Shown here piece by piece: positions 52,484 through 62,406 of a DNA stretch of 64,000 nt (position 1 is its first letter; every line of letters starts with the position of its first letter). Under the pieces are notes generated by a model. The model was not told the origin of the DNA, searched no databases, and saw only the letters and a program-made list of their open reading frames with translations. The DNA comes from Rhodococcus jostii RHA1 (GTDB lineage Bacteria; Actinomycetota; Actinomycetes; Mycobacteriales; Mycobacteriaceae): assembly GCF_000014565.1 (NCBI RefSeq), contig NC_008268.1, positions 3,038,001 through 3,102,000 on the forward strand, given 5' to 3'. The position numbers and the translations under genes were made by a program.

Positions 52484-53212
52484 TCAGGAAGTGACCAGGT
52501 AGGTAACGGTGAGGGCGGCGAGGATCGAAATGCCCAGCCCCCATTCACGGAGCCAGCCCTTGCCGAACGTCCGGGCCACGAAGAGGCAGATCCCCATCGC
52601 AACCGCGGAGGCGGCGAACGCGACGATGTGATAGCTGGACTTCGTCAGTTCCTGGAAGCCCAGCGACGCGAACGCGCCGATCAGGGCGGCAGACGGGACG
52701 ACGGCCATCAACGCCGGATTCACGGTGCGGATCTTCGCGTCGCCCCGCTTGAGCAGCGGAGTGAGGACGAGCGCGGACAGCATCCACATCACACCGCCGA
52801 TACTCATCGCGAAGAAGGCGACCACGAACACATTCTGGGTGTAGGTGTCGGCACCGAGTTTCGCGCCCATGGAGTCGGCGGCGATGCTGGCCGCGGACAC
52901 GTCGTACGCGGCGGAACCGATCAGGCCGATGCGGGCCAGGACGGCGGGCGTCCCGAAGAGGGCGAGCAGGGCGATCGCCACGAGGCAGACCGCCAGGGAC
53001 GGTCCGATCGCCGAGACGGCGCCGGAGCGGAACGACACTTTCATGTCTTCCGGCGACATGTCCGCGACGGGTGCCACCTTGCGGACCGCGGTCATGTAGA
53101 TCGCCGACTGCACGACGATGACGACGAAGATGCCGGCAACGGCCACCCAGAGAACAGGCGAGTTGGCGACAGCCATGATGTCCGTGGATGTCCCACTAGC
53201 AGTCACATTCAT
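52484..53212 (-). CDS. DUF5058-like membrane protein, candidate glycine-responsive transporter subunit
   Basis: 242 residues from ATG 53212 (GGGAG four bases upstream). About six helices: SPVLWVAVAGIFVVIVVQSA, AIGPSLAVCLVAIALLALFG, VFVVAFFAMSIGGVMWMLSA, ALMAVVPSAALIGAFASLGF, IVAFAASAVAMGICLFVA and a last one ending TYLVTS. A polar segment with YDVSAASIAADSMG lies between helices 2 and 3. Assignment to DUF5058 is from memory. The transcript leader has a tandem glycine riboswitch, so expression should follow cellular glycine. With the small membrane partner and M20 hydrolase downstream, transport of glycine or a glycyl compound is the leading inference. Confidence 0.7.
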   Translation of the reverse strand: MNVTASGTSTDIMAVANSPVLWVAVAGIFVVIVVQSAIYMTAVRKVAPVADMSPEDMKVSFRSGAVSAIGPSLAVCLVAIALLALFGTPAVLARIGLIGSAAYDVSAASIAADSMGAKLGADTYTQNVFVVAFFAMSIGGVMWMLSALVLTPLLKRGDAKIRTVNPALMAVVPSAALIGAFASLGFQELTKSSYHIVAFAASAVAMGICLFVARTFGKGWLREWGLGISILAALTVTYLVTS

Positions 53213-53247
53213 GGATCTCCCAGGGAGCGTGAGTAACCGGCGAACCG

Positions 53248-53261
53248 ATCGCTCGAGCGAT
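53248..53261 (-). promoter_or_regulatory. Palindrome between riboswitch and DUF5058-like start
   Basis: ATCGCTCGAGCGAT is a perfect 14-base palindrome 36 bases upstream of the start codon. It may form part of the riboswitch expression platform, or be a protein site. Confidence 0.4.
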
Positions 53262-53298
53262 GTGAGGGTGATCCGGTGGATCGCCTCGGCTGACACCC

Positions 53299-53495
53299 GC
53301 TCTGTTCCGTAACCTGAGAGTTTGGAGACACACTCGTGGGAGTGGTCATCGTGCCCCGTCGGTGAACGTGCCGTTACAGCCGACACGCTGCTCTCCAGAG
53401 TTCCCGACCCTGACTGTCCTGGTGCCTGAGAGTTTGTGGGTACTTGCTCCTTCGGCGTCCGGGACTCGGTCCCGGAACTCTCCAGCCAGGTTCAT
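53299..53495 (-). promoter_or_regulatory. Tandem glycine riboswitch upstream of DUF5058-like operon
   Basis: Read on the minus strand, two aptamers follow one another. The first (about 53492-53405) has CTGGCTGGAGAG, GCCGAAGGAGCAA and AACTCTCAGGCACCAGGACAG. The second (about 53403-53299) has CTCTGGAGAG, a variable arm and CCAAACTCTCAGG with GTTACGGAACAGAGC. GGAGAG, GAAGGRGCAA and AACTCTCAGG with a trailing GGACAG/GAACAGAG are the known glycine aptamer core elements. The linker of a few bases is typical for tandem glycine riboswitches, usually ON switches for glycine use or export. Confidence 0.85.
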
Positions 53496-53643
53496 AGGGA
53501 GAAACCACCGTGATGGTTCCGAATCGAACTGACTCGGGACGTACTGTTCCGCAGACGTATTACGAAGGCATGACTTCGCCGTTCCGGCGTGTTAACTCAC
53601 ACTCCTGGGCGGAAATCGCCAGTGCGCGTTCGCATGCCGAACA

Positions 53644-53695
53644 CCCCATGTGAGTGGCAAAGCGTGCGCCAGCACCCTTTGCCACTCACATGGGG
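53644..53695 (-). terminator. Perfect 19-bp hairpin after lpd
   Basis: CCCCATGTGAGTGGCAAAG (53644-53662) is the exact complement of 53677-53695, with an inner GTGC/GCAC stem and a four-base loop. It ends two bases before the lpd stop codon (53697). The region 53496-53643 between it and the riboswitch holds the promoter of the DUF5058-like operon, no gene. Confidence 0.85.
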
Positions 53696-53696
53696 G

Positions 53697-55070
53697 TCAG
53701 CCGTGGACGTGGAGAGGCTTGCCGGCCACTGCCATCAGTGCCTCACCGAGCGCCTCGCCCTGGGTGGGGTGGGCGTGCACGAACTTCGCCGCCTGCGCGG
53801 CATCGACCTCGAAGTTGTAGAGCAGCTGCGCCTCACCGATCAGCTCCCCGACGCGGTCGCCGACCATGTGCACGCCGACGACGACCCCGGTCGGCGCCAC
53901 CACGAGTTTGACCGCTCCCGACGTCTTGAGGATCTGGCTCCTGCCGTTGCCGGCGAGGTCGTAGGTGACGGTCTCGACGTTCTCGCCGAACTTCTCCCGG
54001 GCGGCGGTCTCGGTCAACCCGACCGACGCGACCTCGGGGTGGGAGTAGGTGACCCGCGGGATCCCGGTCTCGTCGACGACGTCCGGACGGAGCCCGGCGA
54101 TCTCCTCCGCCACGAAGATCCCCTGCTGGAAACCGCGGTGGGCCAGCTGGAGCCCGGGGACGATGTCGCCGACCGCGAAGACGTTCGGGACCGTGGTGCG
54201 CAGTCGATCACTGGTCACCACGAAGCCCTTGTCGAGCATCACTCCGGTCTCCTCGTACCCCATCGACGCGGTGTTGGGTCCGCGCCCCACTGCGACCAGC
54301 ACGACGTCGGCGTCGAGCACGTCGCCGGAGTCGAGGGTGACGGACACCGCATCCTCGTCTTGCGTCACCTCCGTCACCCGCACACCTGTCTTCGCGGCGA
54401 TCTTGCGACGACGGAATGCCCGCTCGAGGTACTTGGAGGTCGTTTCGTCCTCGTTCGGCACCAGCCGCGGCATCGCCTCGACGATCGTCACCGACGCACC
54501 GAACGACGCCCAGACACTGGCGAATTCGACGCCGATGACGCCGCCGCCCAGGATGATCGCTTTCTTCGGGACGGACGGCAACACGAGCGCCTGTTCGCTG
54601 GTGACGATCCGGCCGCCGATGCTGATGCCGGGCAGCGTCTTCGGCGACGACCCCGTCGCCAGGACGACGGCGGCGCCCGTGATCAGCTCGTCGTCGACCT
54701 CCACTCCGTTGGGTCCGACCAACCGTCCGCGGCCGTTGACGACGGTGATGCCGTACGAGTCGACGAGGCCCTGCAATCCTTTGTGCAGTCGGGTGACGAT
54801 GGTGTTCTGGTAGCTCAGGACCTTCTCGAGGTCGACACCGTCGAACGTGACGTCGATACCGAACTGCGAGGCGGTGCGGGCACTGTCGGCGACCTCGGCG
54901 GAGTGCAGCAGCGCCTTCGTCGGAATGCATCCCTGATGCAGGCACGTGCCGCCGAGTTCGTTCTCCTCGACGAGGATGACCGAACGGCCCAGTTCGGCCG
55001 AGCGGATGGCGGCCGCGTAGCCGCCGGAACCGCCGCCGAGGATGACGACATCTGCTGATCGGTGGGACAT
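53697..55070 (-). CDS. lpdA: Dihydrolipoyl dehydrogenase (L-protein of the glycine cleavage system)
   Basis: 457 residues. FAD motif VVILGGGSGGYAAAIRSAEL, redox disulfide Cys43/Cys48 in GGTCLHQGCIPTKALLHSAE, NAD motif AIILGGGVIGVEFASVWASFG, FAVGDIVPGLQLAHRGFQQG and the C-terminal His-Glu dyad in VHAHPTQGEALGEAL. The enzyme reoxidises dihydrolipoyl groups with NAD+. It lies directly downstream of lipA (34 bases) and divergent from gcvP, so it probably serves as the L-protein of the local glycine cleavage complex, as well as possibly other lipoyl complexes. Confidence 0.92.
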   Translation of the reverse strand: MSHRSADVVILGGGSGGYAAAIRSAELGRSVILVEENELGGTCLHQGCIPTKALLHSAEVADSARTASQFGIDVTFDGVDLEKVLSYQNTIVTRLHKGLQGLVDSYGITVVNGRGRLVGPNGVEVDDELITGAAVVLATGSSPKTLPGISIGGRIVTSEQALVLPSVPKKAIILGGGVIGVEFASVWASFGASVTIVEAMPRLVPNEDETTSKYLERAFRRRKIAAKTGVRVTEVTQDEDAVSVTLDSGDVLDADVVLVAVGRGPNTASMGYEETGVMLDKGFVVTSDRLRTTVPNVFAVGDIVPGLQLAHRGFQQGIFVAEEIAGLRPDVVDETGIPRVTYSHPEVASVGLTETAAREKFGENVETVTYDLAGNGRSQILKTSGAVKLVVAPTGVVVGVHMVGDRVGELIGEAQLLYNFEVDAAQAAKFVHAHPTQGEALGEALMAVAGKPLHVHG

Positions 55071-55104
55071 GGGAACTCCTTGCTGGAACGGAAGAGGATG
55101 GGGT

Positions 55105-56034
55105 TCAGTGAACTGCGGTCGCGGCGACGGCCTCCGCGTGGAGGCGGCCGGCCCGATAGGAGGAGCGCACGAGCGGACCGGACAGGACGCCGAGGAAGCC
55201 GATCTCGCGGGCGATCCCGTCGAGCATGACGAACTCGTCCGGTTTCGCCCACCGCGCCACCGGATGGTGCCGGGCGGACGGCCGCAGATACTGGGTGATC
55301 GTGATCAACTGGCAACCGGCGGTATGCAGATCCCGGAGGGCCTGAATCACCTCGTCCGCGGTCTCCCCCATCCCGAGGATGAGGTTCGACTTGGTGATCA
55401 GGCCGTCCTCCCGGGCCCGGGTGATCACCTCGAGGGAACGCTCGTACGTGAAGGCAGGGCGGATACGACGGAATATCCGGGGAACAGTCTCCACGTTGTG
55501 CGCAAGCACTTCCGGACGGGTGTCGAACACCTCGCGTAGTTGCGCGGCGTCGGCGTTGAAATCGGGGATCAGCAGTTCGACGCCGGTGCCCGGGCACAGT
55601 TCGTGAATCTGCCGCACCGTCTCCGCGTACAGCCAGGCGCCGCCGTCCGGCAGATCGTCGCGGGCAACCCCGGTGACGGTGGCGTACCGAAGGCCCATGG
55701 TCTGCACCGACTCCGCGACCCGTCTGGGCTCTCCCCGGTCGAGTGCGGCGGGCCGGCCGGTGTCGATCTGGCAGAAGTCGCACCGCCGGGTGCACTGGCT
55801 TCCGCCGATGAGGAACGTCGCCTCACGGTCCTCCCAGCATTCGAAGATGTTGGGACATCCCGCTTCCTGGCACACGGTGTGCAGGTTCTCGCGTTCGACG
55901 AGAGCGGCGAGGTCCCGGTATTCGGGGCCTGTCCGCATCTGCACCTTCATCCACGACGGTTTGCGTTCGACCGGAGTCTTGGCGTTGCGGACTTCGAGGC
56001 GGAGCAGTCGGCGGCCGTCAGGCTGTGCAGTCAT
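55105..56034 (-). CDS. lipA: Lipoyl synthase
   Basis: 309 residues from ATG 56034 (AGGAG seven bases upstream). The N-terminal auxiliary cluster Cys55, Cys60, Cys66 ([12 protein letters not shown]) and the radical-SAM motif Cys81, Cys85, Cys88 (CTRRCDFC) are complete; the C-terminal RSSYRAG supplies the Ser ligand of the auxiliary cluster. The enzyme inserts two sulfurs into octanoyl groups to make lipoyl cofactor, as needed on GcvH. No lipB is present in the window. It forms an operon with lpdA and is divergent from gcvP. A UUCG hairpin precedes its ribosome site. Confidence 0.95.
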   Translation of the reverse strand: MTAQPDGRRLLRLEVRNAKTPVERKPSWMKVQMRTGPEYRDLAALVERENLHTVCQEAGCPNIFECWEDREATFLIGGSQCTRRCDFCQIDTGRPAALDRGEPRRVAESVQTMGLRYATVTGVARDDLPDGGAWLYAETVRQIHELCPGTGVELLIPDFNADAAQLREVFDTRPEVLAHNVETVPRIFRRIRPAFTYERSLEVITRAREDGLITKSNLILGMGETADEVIQALRDLHTAGCQLITITQYLRPSARHHPVARWAKPDEFVMLDGIAREIGFLGVLSGPLVRSSYRAGRLHAEAVAATAVH

Positions 56035-56049
56035 GTGGGGAACTCCTAG

Positions 56050-56067
56050 GACCGGTCGAAACCGGTC
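56050..56067 (-). promoter_or_regulatory. UUCG-tetraloop hairpin in the lipA leader
   Basis: On the minus strand GACCGGT-TTCG-ACCGGTC forms a 7-bp stem closed by a UUCG-type loop, ending a few bases before the AGGAG of lipA. It is likely very stable and may affect lipA translation or mRNA stability. The rest of 56068-56324 contains the divergent lipA and gcv promoters; no gene seen, no promoter pinpointed. Confidence 0.45.
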
Positions 56068-56324
56068 GGTATGCGGCGTCGGGCCCGCGCGGTGGACAGC
56101 GCGGCACCAGGGAAGGGTGATCGGGGAGAGCGAGCACACATCGACAACCGTTGGGGCTGCGGGCATCTGGGCTCTGATCGCCCGGCGTGTGCGGTCACGT
56201 CCGAGCGAAGATGCATCGAGGATGCCAAACGACGAGGACTCTTGGCAACACCGTCGGTCCGAGGAGACAAACCCGCGGCGTCTGTGTACTGTTTGGCCAA
56301 CCACAACTGAAGACGCCGTTGACG

Positions 56325-56516
56325 CGCAGCGGGAGAACCTCCGTTTCGGAGGCGCCGTAGGAGCAACTTCCTCCCCGGGAATCTCTCAGGCCCCAGTACC
56401 GCAGCGCAGAGGCAACTCTGGAGAAAGTATCGGCCGTACGGCCGGAACTTACCGAAGGTGAAGAGCACACCGCAGTGGCGGTGCGCCCAAACTCTCAGGT
56501 TTCAGGACAGAGCGGG
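56325..56516 (+). promoter_or_regulatory. Tandem glycine riboswitch upstream of gcvP
   Basis: The first aptamer (about 56325-56408) shows GCAGCGGGAGAACCTC, GCCGTAGGAGCAACTTC and AATCTCTCAGG with GTACCGCAGCGC. The second (about 56410-56514) shows AACTCTGGAGAAAG, a long arm, ACCGAAGGTGAAGAGC and CCAAACTCTCAGGTTTCAGG with ACAGAGCG. These match the glycine aptamer core in tandem. It is expected to raise expression of the glycine cleavage operon when glycine is high. Confidence 0.9.
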
Positions 56517-56549
56517 GAGGTGCCCCTTGTCGATGTCCGGTGCGGTCCG

Positions 56550-56569
56550 GACTCAACGAAACCGGAGTC
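56550..56569 (+). promoter_or_regulatory. Possible ribosome-site-sequestering stem before gcvP
   Basis: GACTC (56550-56554) can pair with GAGTC (56565-56569), covering the GGAG ribosome site of gcvP (56564-56567). Upstream GGGG/CCCC and CCGG repeats could form competing stems. A plausible translational expression platform for the riboswitch. Confidence 0.4.
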
Positions 56570-56574
56570 ACCTC

Positions 56575-59487
56575 GTGCCAGCAGAACCCCGCACCGCCAT
56601 CCGCGGCGTGCCCCTCACCAGCGACTTTCCGTCCCGCCACATCGGTCCTGATGCCGCCGCGTCACGGCGGATGCTCGACGCCCTCGGTTACGACAGTCTC
56701 GCGAACCTGATCGACAGCGCGGTGCCGGACCAGATCCGCAGCTCACAGCCCTTGAATCTGCCCGCGGCGAGGTCCGAGCAGCAGGTTCTCGCCGATCTGC
56801 GGGCGCTGTCGGAGCGCAACGAGACCCGCGTCCAGATGATCGGCCTCGGGTACTCCGACACCATCACTCCCGCGGTGTTGCGACGGAACATGCTCGAGTC
56901 CCCCGCCTGGTACACGGCCTACACCCCGTACCAACCGGAGATCTCCCAGGGCAGGCTGGAGGCGCTGCTGACGTTCCAGACCGTCATCGAGGATCTGACC
57001 GCCCTTCCCCTGGCCGGCGCGTCGCTGCTCGACGAGGCGACCGCCGTGATGGAGGCGGTACTGCTGATGCGGCGCGCGAACAAGTCGAAGTCCGCCACCA
57101 ACCGCGTCGTCCTCGACGCGGACTGCCTGCCACAGACACTGGCCGTCGTCCGGGGACGGGCGAAAGCAGTGGGCATCGAGGTGGTGGTCGCGGAACTGTC
57201 CGGGGAACTGCCCGACGGTGACATGTTCGGGGTGGTCTTCCAGGCGCCCGGTGCGAGCGGCGCGGTGCGCGACCTGGCTCCGATGATCGCCGCGGCGAAG
57301 GCGCGCGGCGCCCTGACCACCGTCGCGGCGGACCTGCTGTCGCTGACGATTCTGACACCGCCCGGCGAGCAGGGCGCCGACATCGCCGTCGGGTCGGCGC
57401 AGCGATTCGGTGTGCCCCTGTTCTTCGGCGGACCGCACGCCGGCTACATGGCCGTGCGCAGCGGGCTCGAGCGCATGCTGCCCGGCCGTCTCGTCGGAGT
57501 GTCCGTCGACGTCGACGGGAAGACCGCCTACCGGCTGGCTCTGCAGACCCGCGAACAGCACATCCGGCGCGACAAGGCGACCAGCAACATCTGCACGGCG
57601 CAGGCGCTGCTCGCGAACGTCGCCGCGATGTACGCCGCCTACCACGGTCCGGAGGGGTTGCGCGCCATCGCGAATCGGGTGCACACCCACGCGACGACCA
57701 TCGCAGGAAGCCTGCGCGCCGCCGGTCACACGATCGTGCACGACAGCTTCTTCGACACGGTTCTCGTGCGGGTCCCGGCGGGTGCCGGGGCGATCGTGGA
57801 GTCGGCCGATCGGGACGGCATCAACCTCCGTCTCGTCGACTCCGATCACGTCGCGATCGCCTGCGACGAGTGCACCACCGACGACATCGTCCGGCGGGTG
57901 GTCGCCGTGTTCGGTGCGCAGCCGACGACCGTCGCGGTGCCCGAACTGCCGTCGGCACTCGCCAGGACGTCGAACTACTTGCAGCACCCCGTGTTCCACG
58001 ATCACCGCTCCGAAACCGCGATGCTCCGCTTCCTGCGCACGCTGTCGGACAAGGACCTCGCGCTCGACCGCACCATGATCCCGCTCGGATCGTGCACGAT
58101 GAAATTGAACTCCGCCGTCGAGATGGAACCGATCAGCTGGCCCGGATTCGCGTCCATCCACCCGTACGCCCCGGTCGCGCAGACGGCGGGCTACCTCGAA
58201 CTCGTCGCCGACCTGGAACGCTGGCTCGGCGAGATCACCGGCTACGATCGGGTGTCGTTGCAGCCCAATGCCGGATCCCAGGGCGAGCTGGCCGGCCTGC
58301 TCGCGATCCACGGCTATCACGAATCCCGCGGCGACTTCGAACGCAACGTCTGCCTCATCCCCCAGTCCGCGCACGGCACCAACGCCGCATCCGCGGTTCT
58401 CGCGGGCATGAAGGTCGTCGTCGTCGCGACCGCGGAGAACGGCAACATCGACGTGGGCGACCTGCGCGCGAAGATCGCGGCGCACGAGGGCGCGATCGCC
58501 GCGATCATGTTGACCTACCCGTCCACTCACGGCGTGTACGAGAACGACGTGCGGACGGTCTGCGATCTGGTGCACGAGGCCGGCGGGCAGGTGTACGTCG
58601 ACGGCGCGAACCTCAATGCGTTGGTCGGCCTCGCACAGCCAGGCAAGTTCGGCGGCGACGTCTCACACCTGAACCTGCACAAGACGTTCTGCATCCCACA
58701 CGGCGGCGGCGGTCCCGGTGTCGGGCCTGTCGCGGTGCGCAAGCATCTGGCGCCGTTCCTGCCCGGTAACCCGTTGGGCGGCGACGACCTCGGCACCCCG
58801 GTGTCGGCGGCCAACTACGGATCGGCCGGCATCCTGCCCATCACGTGGGCGTACATCGCGCTGATGGGTCCGGACGGGCTGACGAGCGCCACCGAAACCG
58901 CGGTGCTCGCAGCCAATTACGTCGCCCAGTCACTGGATCGGCATTTCCCGGTCCTCTACACCGGCCCGTCCGGTCTGGTGGCACACGAGTGCATCCTCGA
59001 CCTCCGGCACGTCACCAAGGCGACCGGCGTCACCGCCGAGGATGTCGCGAAGCGGTTGATCGACTACGGCTTCCACGCGCCCACCCTGTCGTTCCCTGTC
59101 AACGGCACCCTGATGGTCGAACCGACCGAGTCCGAGGACCTGGCCGAACTCGACCGCTTCATCGAGGCGATGGTGTCCATCCGCCGCGAGATCGACCTGG
59201 TCGGCGACGGCGTGTGGCCGCTCGAGCGCAGCCCGCTGCGTCAGGCCCCGCACACCGCCGAACAGGTGACCGCGGACGAATGGGATCTGCCCTACCCGCG
59301 CCACCTCGCCGCCTACCCCGTCGCATCGCTTCGCGCCGCCAAATACTGGCCCCCGGTGCGTCGCATCGACGGCGTCCACGGCGACCGCAACCTCGTCTGC
59401 TCGTGCCCGGCACCCGAGGCCTTCGAGAACACCACCGACATCGACACTTCGGCCATCGCCGAGACCCCCGAGGAGGCCTTCGCATGA
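56575..59487 (+). CDS. gcvP: Glycine dehydrogenase (decarboxylating), P-protein
   Basis: 970 residues from GTG 56575 with GGAG seven bases upstream; a longer in-frame start at 56458 lies in the riboswitch and is rejected. This is the fused alpha-beta form. [20 protein letters not shown] is the typical N-terminus; [15 protein letters not shown] lies in the second half. The PLP Lys703 is in [21 protein letters not shown]-protein decarboxylates glycine and passes the aminomethyl group to GcvH. The stop overlaps the gcvT ATG (ATGA), so the operon is translationally coupled. Confidence 0.96.
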   Translation: MPAEPRTAIRGVPLTSDFPSRHIGPDAAASRRMLDALGYDSLANLIDSAVPDQIRSSQPLNLPAARSEQQVLADLRALSERNETRVQMIGLGYSDTITPAVLRRNMLESPAWYTAYTPYQPEISQGRLEALLTFQTVIEDLTALPLAGASLLDEATAVMEAVLLMRRANKSKSATNRVVLDADCLPQTLAVVRGRAKAVGIEVVVAELSGELPDGDMFGVVFQAPGASGAVRDLAPMIAAAKARGALTTVAADLLSLTILTPPGEQGADIAVGSAQRFGVPLFFGGPHAGYMAVRSGLERMLPGRLVGVSVDVDGKTAYRLALQTREQHIRRDKATSNICTAQALLANVAAMYAAYHGPEGLRAIANRVHTHATTIAGSLRAAGHTIVHDSFFDTVLVRVPAGAGAIVESADRDGINLRLVDSDHVAIACDECTTDDIVRRVVAVFGAQPTTVAVPELPSALARTSNYLQHPVFHDHRSETAMLRFLRTLSDKDLALDRTMIPLGSCTMKLNSAVEMEPISWPGFASIHPYAPVAQTAGYLELVADLERWLGEITGYDRVSLQPNAGSQGELAGLLAIHGYHESRGDFERNVCLIPQSAHGTNAASAVLAGMKVVVVATAENGNIDVGDLRAKIAAHEGAIAAIMLTYPSTHGVYENDVRTVCDLVHEAGGQVYVDGANLNALVGLAQPGKFGGDVSHLNLHKTFCIPHGGGGPGVGPVAVRKHLAPFLPGNPLGGDDLGTPVSAANYGSAGILPITWAYIALMGPDGLTSATETAVLAANYVAQSLDRHFPVLYTGPSGLVAHECILDLRHVTKATGVTAEDVAKRLIDYGFHAPTLSFPVNGTLMVEPTESEDLAELDRFIEAMVSIRREIDLVGDGVWPLERSPLRQAPHTAEQVTADEWDLPYPRHLAAYPVASLRAAKYWPPVRRIDGVHGDRNLVCSCPAPEAFENTTDIDTSAIAETPEEAFA

Positions 59488-60599
59488 CCCTCACCACGAC
59501 GCCCGCGTCCCCGCTGCTCGGCGAGCACGGCGCACTGGGGGCCCATTTCACCGACTTCGCGGGCTGGCAGATGCCGCTGAAGTACGACAGCGAACTCGCC
59601 GAGCACCACGCCGTCCGCAAGACCGCCGGACTGTTCGACCTCTCACACATGGGCGAGATCGCGGTCACCGGCCCTGAATCCGGAGCGGTCCTGGATTACG
59701 CTCTGGCCGGCGAACTCTCGAAGATCGGCGTCGGCAGGGCCAAGTACTCCCTCTTGTGCAATGCGGGCGGCGGAGTCATCGACGATCTGGTCGTCTACCG
59801 TCTCGCCAACGAGCATTTCCTCGTCGTGGCCAACGCGGCCAACGCCCCGACGGTGCACCGCGAACTGGCGGCACGCGTCGAGGGCTTCTCCGCCAGGGTC
59901 GACGACCAATCCTCGGAGACCGCGCTGATCGCGGTGCAGGGACCGGCCGCGCAGGACGTCGTGCAGTCCCTCGTTCCCGCCGAGCAGGTCGAGACGGTGG
60001 CGGAGTTGAAGTACTACGCGGTCACGCGCGCGGTGGTCGCCGGCATCGACGTCCTCCTCGCCCGCACCGGATACACCGGGGAGGACGGGTTCGAGCTGTA
60101 CGTGCCGAACGAACTGTCCGTGCAGTTGTGGCGCGCACTGCTCGACGCCACCACCGCCCGCGGCGGCGTCCCCGCCGGCCTCGCGTGCCGCGACACCCTC
60201 CGCCTCGAGGCCGGAATGGCCCTGTACGGCCACGAACTGACCCTCGACACGAATCCGTACGAAGCCGGGCTCGGCAAGGTGGTCCGGCTGAACAAGGACT
60301 TCGTCGGCCGCGATGCGCTGCAGACGTTGTCGGATCAGGCCCCGCAGCGGGTGCTCGTCGGCCTCGCCGGAGGCGGGCGCCGGGCCGCCCGCGCCGAGTA
60401 CACCGTGTTGGACGCGGCCGGTGAGTCGGCGGTCGGCACCATCACGTCCGGGGCGTTGTCTCCGACACTCGGGCATCCGATCGCGCTCGCCTTCGTGGAC
60501 GTCGCGTTCCGCGAACCGGGCACCGAACTGACGGTCGACATCCGCGGCAAGAAGGAACCGTTCGTGGTCACCCCATCGCCGTTCTACCGCCGCTCCTGA
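59484..60599 (+). CDS. gcvT: Aminomethyltransferase, T-protein of glycine cleavage
   Basis: 371 residues, ATG overlapping the gcvP stop. Family landmarks are [50 protein letters not shown] (folate-binding region with Glu) and [21 protein letters not shown]-terminal [20 protein letters not shown] closes the OB-like domain. It transfers the methylene group from aminomethyl-GcvH to tetrahydrofolate, releasing ammonia. It sits between gcvP and gcvH with a 38-base gap before the latter. Confidence 0.95.
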   Translation: MTLTTTPASPLLGEHGALGAHFTDFAGWQMPLKYDSELAEHHAVRKTAGLFDLSHMGEIAVTGPESGAVLDYALAGELSKIGVGRAKYSLLCNAGGGVIDDLVVYRLANEHFLVVANAANAPTVHRELAARVEGFSARVDDQSSETALIAVQGPAAQDVVQSLVPAEQVETVAELKYYAVTRAVVAGIDVLLARTGYTGEDGFELYVPNELSVQLWRALLDATTARGGVPAGLACRDTLRLEAGMALYGHELTLDTNPYEAGLGKVVRLNKDFVGRDALQTLSDQAPQRVLVGLAGGGRRAARAEYTVLDAAGESAVGTITSGALSPTLGHPIALAFVDVAFREPGTELTVDIRGKKEPFVVTPSPFYRRS

Positions 60600-60637
60600 A
60601 CCGTTCCCGCCCACTTCAGCCCCGAAAGGGTCACACC

Positions 60638-61042
60638 ATGTCTTCGCACGCCTTCCCCGACGACCGCAGCTACACCGACGACCACGAGTGGGTCCTGATC
60701 GAGCCGGGCGCCGCCCTCCCCGACGAACCGGTCCGCGTCGGCATCACGTCCGTCGCCGTCAACTCGCTCGGCGAGCTGGTCTTCGTCGACCTGCCGGAGG
60801 TCGGCGCGACCATCGTCGCCGGCGAATCGTGCGGCGAGGTCGAGTCCACGAAGACCGTGTCCGAGCTGTACCCGCCGGTGAGCGGCCGGGTCACCCTGAT
60901 CAACACCGCCGCCGTCGACGACCCCGGACTGGTCACCTCCGACCCCTACGGGGAGGGCTGGCTGTTCGCCGTCCAGCCGTCCGCCGCCGGCGAGCTGCTC
61001 ACCGCGGCCGAGTATGCCGAGAAGAACGGGGTGCAGGCATGA
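60638..61042 (+). CDS. gcvH: Glycine cleavage system H-protein
   Basis: 134 residues. [11 protein letters not shown] at the start and the lipoylation hairpin [19 protein letters not shown] with Lys72 as the lipoyl site are canonical, as is the [13 protein letters not shown] end. It carries the aminomethyl group between P-, T- and L-proteins. Lipoylation probably depends on the LipA encoded across the divergent promoter. A CCGAAAGG ribosome site lies ahead of ATG 60638. Its stop overlaps glyA (ATGA). Confidence 0.95.
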   Translation: MSSHAFPDDRSYTDDHEWVLIEPGAALPDEPVRVGITSVAVNSLGELVFVDLPEVGATIVAGESCGEVESTKTVSELYPPVSGRVTLINTAAVDDPGLVTSDPYGEGWLFAVQPSAAGELLTAAEYAEKNGVQA

Positions 61043-62307
61043 GTGTCCTGAACCGCGACCTCGCGGATTTCGACCCGGACGTCGCCGCACTGATCGGCAA
61101 GGAGCTGGAGCGCCAGCGCACCGGCCTCGAGATGATCGCGTCGGAGAACCACGCCCCGCTTTCGGTGATGCAGGCGCAGGGTTCCGTGCTGACCAACAAA
61201 TACGCCGAGGGCTACCCCGGGCGGCGCTACTACGGCGGCTGCGAGCACGTCGACACGATCGAGCAGCTCGCCATCGATCGCGTCAAGGCGCTGTTCGCCG
61301 CCGAATACGCCAACGTGCAACCGCATTCCGGCGCCACCGCGAACGCGTCGGTGATGCACGCGCTGATCGAGCCGGGCGACACGATCCTCGGAATGTCCCT
61401 CGCCGACGGCGGCCACCTCACGCACGGCATGCGCCTCAACTTCTCCGGCAAGCTCTACAACGTCGCCGCCTACGGGGTGTCCGAACAGGACTACCTCATC
61501 GACATGGACGAGGTGGCGAAGGCAGCACGCGAGCACCGGCCGCAGCTGATCATCGCCGGCTGGTCGGCCTACCCCCGGCACCTGGACTTCGCCCGCTTCC
61601 GGGAAATCGCCGACGAGGTCGGCGCGTACCTGATGGTCGACATGGCCCACTTCGCGGGTCTGGTCGCCACCGGATTCCACCCGTCTCCCGTCCCGCACGC
61701 ACACGTCGTCACGTCGACGACGCACAAGACCCTCGGCGGACCCCGCGGCGGCATCATCCTGACGGGCGACGCCGCCATCGCGAAGAAGATCAACTCCGCG
61801 GTGTTCCCCGGCCAGCAGGGCGGCCCACTGGAACACGTGATCGCGGGCAAGGCAACGGCATTCAAGATGGCGGCCGAACCCGAATTCGCGGAGCGTCAGG
61901 AACGCTGCCTGGACGGCGCGAAGGTCCTCGCCGAACGGCTCAGCCGACCCGACGTCAAGGAAGCCGGAATCAGCGTCCTCACCGGCGGCACGGACGTGCA
62001 CCTCGTCCTCGTCGACCTGCGGGATGCCGCCATCGACGGGCAGCAGGCCGAGGACCGCCTCGACGCAATCGGAATCACCGTCAACCGCAACGCCGTCCCG
62101 TTCGATCCACGGCCACCGATGGTGACGTCCGGTCTGCGCATCGGCACCCCGGCACTCGCCGCCCGCGGCTTCGGCCGGGACGACTTCGCGACCGTCGCCG
62201 ACCTGATCGCCCAGGCCCTCGTCGCGCCCGCCGACGCGGACACGTCCGGGTTGGCCGCCCAGGTCCGGGCGCTCGCGGACAAGTACCCCCTCTATCCGGG
62301 GCTGTAA
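61039..62307 (+). CDS. glyA: Serine hydroxymethyltransferase
   Basis: 422 residues, coupled to gcvH by ATGA overlap. Clear landmarks: [20 protein letters not shown], the substrate loop [33 protein letters not shown] and the PLP site [15 protein letters not shown] with Lys230. It joins methylene-THF from the cleavage reaction to a second glycine to give serine. In this operon it likely acts in glycine disposal, in addition to any housekeeping glyA elsewhere in the genome. Confidence 0.95.
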   Translation: MSVLNRDLADFDPDVAALIGKELERQRTGLEMIASENHAPLSVMQAQGSVLTNKYAEGYPGRRYYGGCEHVDTIEQLAIDRVKALFAAEYANVQPHSGATANASVMHALIEPGDTILGMSLADGGHLTHGMRLNFSGKLYNVAAYGVSEQDYLIDMDEVAKAAREHRPQLIIAGWSAYPRHLDFARFREIADEVGAYLMVDMAHFAGLVATGFHPSPVPHAHVVTSTTHKTLGGPRGGIILTGDAAIAKKINSAVFPGQQGGPLEHVIAGKATAFKMAAEPEFAERQERCLDGAKVLAERLSRPDVKEAGISVLTGGTDVHLVLVDLRDAAIDGQQAEDRLDAIGITVNRNAVPFDPRPPMVTSGLRIGTPALAARGFGRDDFATVADLIAQALVAPADADTSGLAAQVRALADKYPLYPGL

Positions 62308-62406
62308 GTCGGTGACAATGTTTCCCGCATCGATCCTTCCATCCGCTCCTCACTCCGTTCCTCGCTGCGCTGCGGTACTCGTTGCGATGCTCCGGAAGGA
62401 CCTCGC

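Noticed and set aside
62308..62406. Terminator or extra riboswitch between glyA and sdaA
   Set aside because: The stretch contains CT-rich partial repeats but no stable hairpin or glycine aptamer core sequences.
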